Assembly (NCBI GenBank): GCA_900555085.1 | Contig: USJU01000068.1 | Span: forward strand, 1-6,976 | Length of the DNA: 6,976 nt | Source: an uncultured Clostridium sp. | GTDB taxonomy: Bacteria; Bacillota; Clostridia; TANB77; CAG-508 | Direction: 5' to 3' | Notes under the pieces: generated by a model | Told to the model about the DNA's origin: nothing | Databases searched by the model: none | What the model saw: only the letters and a program-made list of their open reading frames with translations | Position numbers and translations under genes: made by a program | In this document: piece by piece, positions 4,372 to 6,976 of the stretch | Numbering within the stretch: position 1 is the stretch's first letter | Layout: each line of letters begins with the position of its first letter

Positions 4372-6189
4372 ATGGAAAATAATTTAGAGGTAATACCAAT
4401 ATTTTTTGCAGTTGATGATGTATACTCACCATTTTTAGCAGTAACATTACAATCATTAACAGAAAATGCATCTAAAAATTATTACTATTCAATAAAAATA
4501 TTATATACAAATATGCAAGAAGAAAACAAAAAGAAATTAGCAAAATATGAATCAGAAAATGTAAAAATAGAATTTGTAGATTTAAACTATTATATAAAAA
4601 AAATACAAGATAAACTATACACAAGAGATTATTATACAAATACAACATATTTTAGATTATTTATACCAAGCTTATATCCACAATACGATAAAGCAATTTA
4701 TTTAGATGGAGATATAGTTGTACTTGGAGATATTTCAGAACTATATAATACAAATATGGGAGATAATTTAATAGCAGCTGCACCAGATGATGTAATACAA
4801 AACACAAAAGTATTTCAAGAATATGCAGAAAAAGTTGTTGGAGTAGCTGATTACAGAAATTATTTTAATGCAGGAGTTCTTTTAATGAATTTAGATGAGC
4901 TTAGAAAATTTGATTTTTTAGATAAATTTTTATATTTACTAGAAACAGTTAAATTTTCAGTTGCTCAAGACCAAGATTACTTAAACAGATTGTGCAAAGG
5001 AAGAACAAAAATAATAAGCGTAGCTTGGGATAGAATGCCAATGCCAACAGATAAAATATCAGATGACGAAATAAAACTAATACACTATAATTTAGCATAT
5101 AAACCATGGCATTTTGATAATGTATTATATAAAGAACACTTCTGGAAATATGCAAAAAAAACAGAATACATAGATGAAATAAAGAAAATAAAAGAAGCAT
5201 ATACAGAAAGCGATAGATATCAAGATATGGAACAATATAAAAAGTTACAAGCACTAGCACAAAAAGAATGTGACTGTGTAGGTGATGACAGAAGGTTTAG
5301 AAGAACCATTGAGGAAGATTTAATAAAAAAATCTCAAGATAGATTAGAAGTTCTAGAAAAAATAAAGGTTTTAGAACAAAATGGAGTTTTTGATGTAGAT
5401 GTTGAAGATGATCCAGAAACAATAAAATTAACAGCAGATAATGTTGATTATTTAAAAGAAAAACGTTATAGCAAGTTAAAAAATAAAGTTGCAAATAAAA
5501 TGGGAATGAAGTTCTTAAACGATTTATTAAAAGATAATAAATTAATTATAAAACAAGTTATAGGAATGGAAAATTTGCAAAAAGTAAAAACAGGAGCAAT
5601 TATAACTTGTAATCACTTTAATCCATATGATTCTTTTGCAATAGAAAAAGTATTTAGAGAATCTGGGCAAGCAAAAGAAAAGAAATTATATAAAGTTATA
5701 AGAGAAGGGAATTACACAAACTTCCCTGGACTATATGGATTTTTCTTTAGAAATTGCGACACATTGCCATTAAGCTCTAGCAATAGAACAATGATAGAAT
5801 TTTTAAAAGCAGTAGATACAATATTACAAAGAAAAGACTTTATTTTAATATACCCAGAACAAAGTATGTGGTGGAATTATAGAAAACCAAAACCATTAAA
5901 AAATGGAGCATTTAAAATGGCAGCAAGAAATAATGTACCAGTAATTCCAGTATTCATAACAATGCAAGATAGCGACATAATAGGAGAAGATGGTTTCCCA
6001 GTACAAGAATATATAATTAATATTGAAGAACCAATATATCCAAGTGAAAACCTAACTGAAAAGGGAAACACAAATGTAATGAGAGACAAAAACTTTGAAG
6101 TATGGAAAAATGTGTATGAAAAATTCTATAAAATACCATTAGAATACTTAACAACAACAGAAAATGAAAAAGAGGAAGATGCTCTATGA
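4372..6189 (+). CDS. Bifunctional GT8 glycosyltransferase - PlsC-type acyltransferase fusion
   Basis: Two enzymes lie in one 605-residue chain. Residues 6 to about 300 are a GT8 domain with metal motif YLDGDIVV (D112, D114), YFNAGVLLMNLDEL (164-177), DQDYLNRL (200-207) and HYNLAYKPW (238-246). A charged helical linker (about 305-335) leads to FDVDVEDDPET (340-350), a segment I recall at the start of clostridial lysophospholipid acyltransferases. The PlsC/LPLAT domain (about 355-590) has motif I NHFNPYD (H415, D420; HX4D), a middle block YTNFPGLYGFFFRNCDTLPL, motif III YPEQSMWW (494-501, E496) and motif IV VPVIPVFI (522-529). All catalytic residues look present. The reading frame is open throughout, so this is not a frameshift. 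It probably acts at the inner membrane face on a glycolipid or lipid-linked sugar; the substrate is unknown. The next gene overlaps it by 4 bp. Confidence 0.88.
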   Translation: MENNLEVIPIFFAVDDVYSPFLAVTLQSLTENASKNYYYSIKILYTNMQEENKKKLAKYESENVKIEFVDLNYYIKKIQDKLYTRDYYTNTTYFRLFIPSLYPQYDKAIYLDGDIVVLGDISELYNTNMGDNLIAAAPDDVIQNTKVFQEYAEKVVGVADYRNYFNAGVLLMNLDELRKFDFLDKFLYLLETVKFSVAQDQDYLNRLCKGRTKIISVAWDRMPMPTDKISDDEIKLIHYNLAYKPWHFDNVLYKEHFWKYAKKTEYIDEIKKIKEAYTESDRYQDMEQYKKLQALAQKECDCVGDDRRFRRTIEEDLIKKSQDRLEVLEKIKVLEQNGVFDVDVEDDPETIKLTADNVDYLKEKRYSKLKNKVANKMGMKFLNDLLKDNKLIIKQVIGMENLQKVKTGAIITCNHFNPYDSFAIEKVFRESGQAKEKKLYKVIREGNYTNFPGLYGFFFRNCDTLPLSSSNRTMIEFLKAVDTILQRKDFILIYPEQSMWWNYRKPKPLKNGAFKMAARNNVPVIPVFITMQDSDIIGEDGFPVQEYIINIEEPIYPSENLTEKGNTNVMRDKNFEVWKNVYEKFYKIPLEYLTTTENEKEEDAL

Positions 6190-6195
6190 AAGAGC
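6181..6195 (+). promoter_or_regulatory. Start-codon-presenting mini-hairpin at the gene overlap
   Basis: GCTCT (6181-6185) and AGAGC (6191-6195) can pair around the loop ATGAA. The start codon of the downstream gene and the stop codon of the fusion gene would both lie in that loop. The ATGA overlap, plus AGAGGAAG at 6171-6178, suggests coupled translation. The hairpin is short and may be chance. Confidence 0.3.
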
Positions 6196-6950
6196 AAAAA
6201 ATAATATATTATAAAGATGAACTAAATGATGAATTTTCAGGACCCAAAATAATACCAATAAAAATAGATGAAAATTATAAATATAAACATGGAAAAATAT
6301 GGAATATATGCTCATACATAATACAAAACTTTTTAAGTATGCCAATAAAAGTTTTATACAATAAATTAAAATTTAGGCTAAAATATATAGGCAAAGAAAA
6401 AATTAAAGCCTACAAAAAACAAGGATATTTTATATATGCAAACCATACACAACAATTTGCAGATACATTTATTCCAAGTGTTGCAATATATCCAAAAAGA
6501 AATTTTTTGATAGTTAATCCGGAAAACATTTCAGTAGAACCATTTGGAAAACTAGTAGAAATGTTGGGAGCAATTCCCGTGCCAGGAAACAAAACAGCAA
6601 TGAAAAATTTCTTAGAAGAAATACAAACAAAAATAAAAAACAAAAACACAATAACAATATATCCAGAAGCACATATATGGCCATATTATACACATATAAG
6701 ACCATTTAAGTCTGTATCATTTAAATATCCGGTAGAATTAAATGCACCAGTATTTTGCATAACAAATACATACCAAAAATGTGGAAAAAACAAAATAAAA
6801 ATAGTATCATACATAGATGGACCATTTTTTGCTGATAAAAGCCTAAGTAAAAAAGAACAAAAAGAAAGTTTGCGAAATAAAGTATATGAATGTATGGTAG
6901 AAAGAAGTAAAAATAGCAATATAGAAAAAATAAAATATATAAAAAATTAA
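6186..6950 (+). CDS. PlsC-like (LPLAT superfamily) acyltransferase, variant motif I
   Basis: Members transfer fatty acyl groups to glycerol-phosphate, lysophospholipid or glycolipid hydroxyls at the membrane. The recognisable blocks are NHTQQFAD (86-93), IPVPGNKTAMKNFLEE (130-145), YPEAHIWPYYT (159-169, E161) and LNAPVFCITN (185-194). Motif I has five residues between H87 and D93, where the standard HX4D has four. The acidic block keeps YPE but lacks the usual glycine-threonine-arginine. No full membrane helix is clear; a hydrophobic stretch around 38-58 could seat it on the membrane. It has 254 residues, a typical length, and is distantly related to the fused acyltransferase upstream, sharing the YPExxxW pattern. 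It overlaps that gene by ATGA. A second acylation step on the same product is a reasonable guess; the substrate is unknown. Confidence 0.8.
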   Translation: MKEQKIIYYKDELNDEFSGPKIIPIKIDENYKYKHGKIWNICSYIIQNFLSMPIKVLYNKLKFRLKYIGKEKIKAYKKQGYFIYANHTQQFADTFIPSVAIYPKRNFLIVNPENISVEPFGKLVEMLGAIPVPGNKTAMKNFLEEIQTKIKNKNTITIYPEAHIWPYYTHIRPFKSVSFKYPVELNAPVFCITNTYQKCGKNKIKIVSYIDGPFFADKSLSKKEQKESLRNKVYECMVERSKNSNIEKIKYIKN

Positions 6951-6976
6951 TATTAAATATTGTAGGTGGGTAGGTG
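6951..6976. other. Window tail with a short G-rich direct repeat
   Basis: GTAGGTG occurs at 6962-6968 and again at 6970-6976, an 8-nt period cut by the window edge. It could be the start of a small tandem repeat or the ribosome-binding region of a next gene. No start codon with a following frame is visible. Confidence 0.25.

Noticed and set aside
4949..5260. Minus-strand frames inside the GT8-PlsC gene, also at 5297-5494 and 5877-6089
   Set aside because: These are reverse-strand shadows of A-rich codons, hydrophobic and without motifs, and contained in a well-supported gene.
1..6976. CRISPR array, tRNA, rRNA, known riboswitch, transposase gene
   Set aside because: No regularly spaced repeats, cloverleaf, conserved riboswitch core or transposase frame was found on either strand.

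Overview
The window is very AT-rich (roughly a quarter G+C by eye), with A-rich coding strands and seven genes all on the + strand. The top cluster is the endospore programme: the anti-sigma factor SpoIIAB, the forespore sigma factor SigF, the engulfment lytic transglycosylase SpoIID, and a SpoIIQ-type LytM protein. This points to a spore-forming Firmicute of the class Clostridia. An uncultured gut clostridium is plausible, but the species cannot be named from this sequence. All genes read through with the standard code, and stops are TAA, TAG and TGA.

Region 1 (1-287) has no gene. It holds a 223-bp imperfect inverted repeat (27-249). The outer arms match for 15 bp at the tips and again at an inner 10-bp block. 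The left arm carries an extra ~40 bp of GC-richer sequence with its own hairpin. It looks like a small non-autonomous element or a large RNA foldback. It sits where spoIIAA would normally be, directly before spoIIAB. Region 2 (288-3422) is spoIIAB, sigF, spoIID and a spoIIQ-like gene, closed by a strong intrinsic terminator at 3425-3455. Gaps are short between the first three genes (24 and 11 nt). The 85-nt gap before spoIIQ holds a near-consensus SigF promoter (GTATA, 14 nt, GGAAATAATC) that overlaps the 5' arm of a hairpin burying the spoIIQ Shine-Dalgarno. Read-through mRNA would carry the closed hairpin. An mRNA started at the SigF promoter would lack its 5' arm.

Region 3 (3456-6976) is a second operon behind a good SigA-type promoter (TTGAAA, 17 nt, TATAAT) with a perfect Spo0A-box core (TGTCGAA) at the expected transcription start. 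It encodes a GT8 glycosyltransferase, a 605-residue GT8-PlsC fusion, and a separate PlsC-like acyltransferase overlapping the fusion by 4 bp. Two sugar transferases plus two acyltransferases, one pair fused, suggest synthesis of an acylated glycolipid or glycosylated membrane anchor. The product is not deducible from sequence.

The parts fit together as follows. SpoIIAB holds SigF inactive until septation. Active SigF then drives spoIIQ in the forespore. SpoIID (mother cell) and the SpoIIQ-like protein (forespore side) act at the engulfing septum. The lipid/sugar operon is separately transcribed and may be switched by Spo0A. The two most original signals are the promoter-overlapping hairpin at spoIIQ and the GT8-acyltransferase fusion operon.
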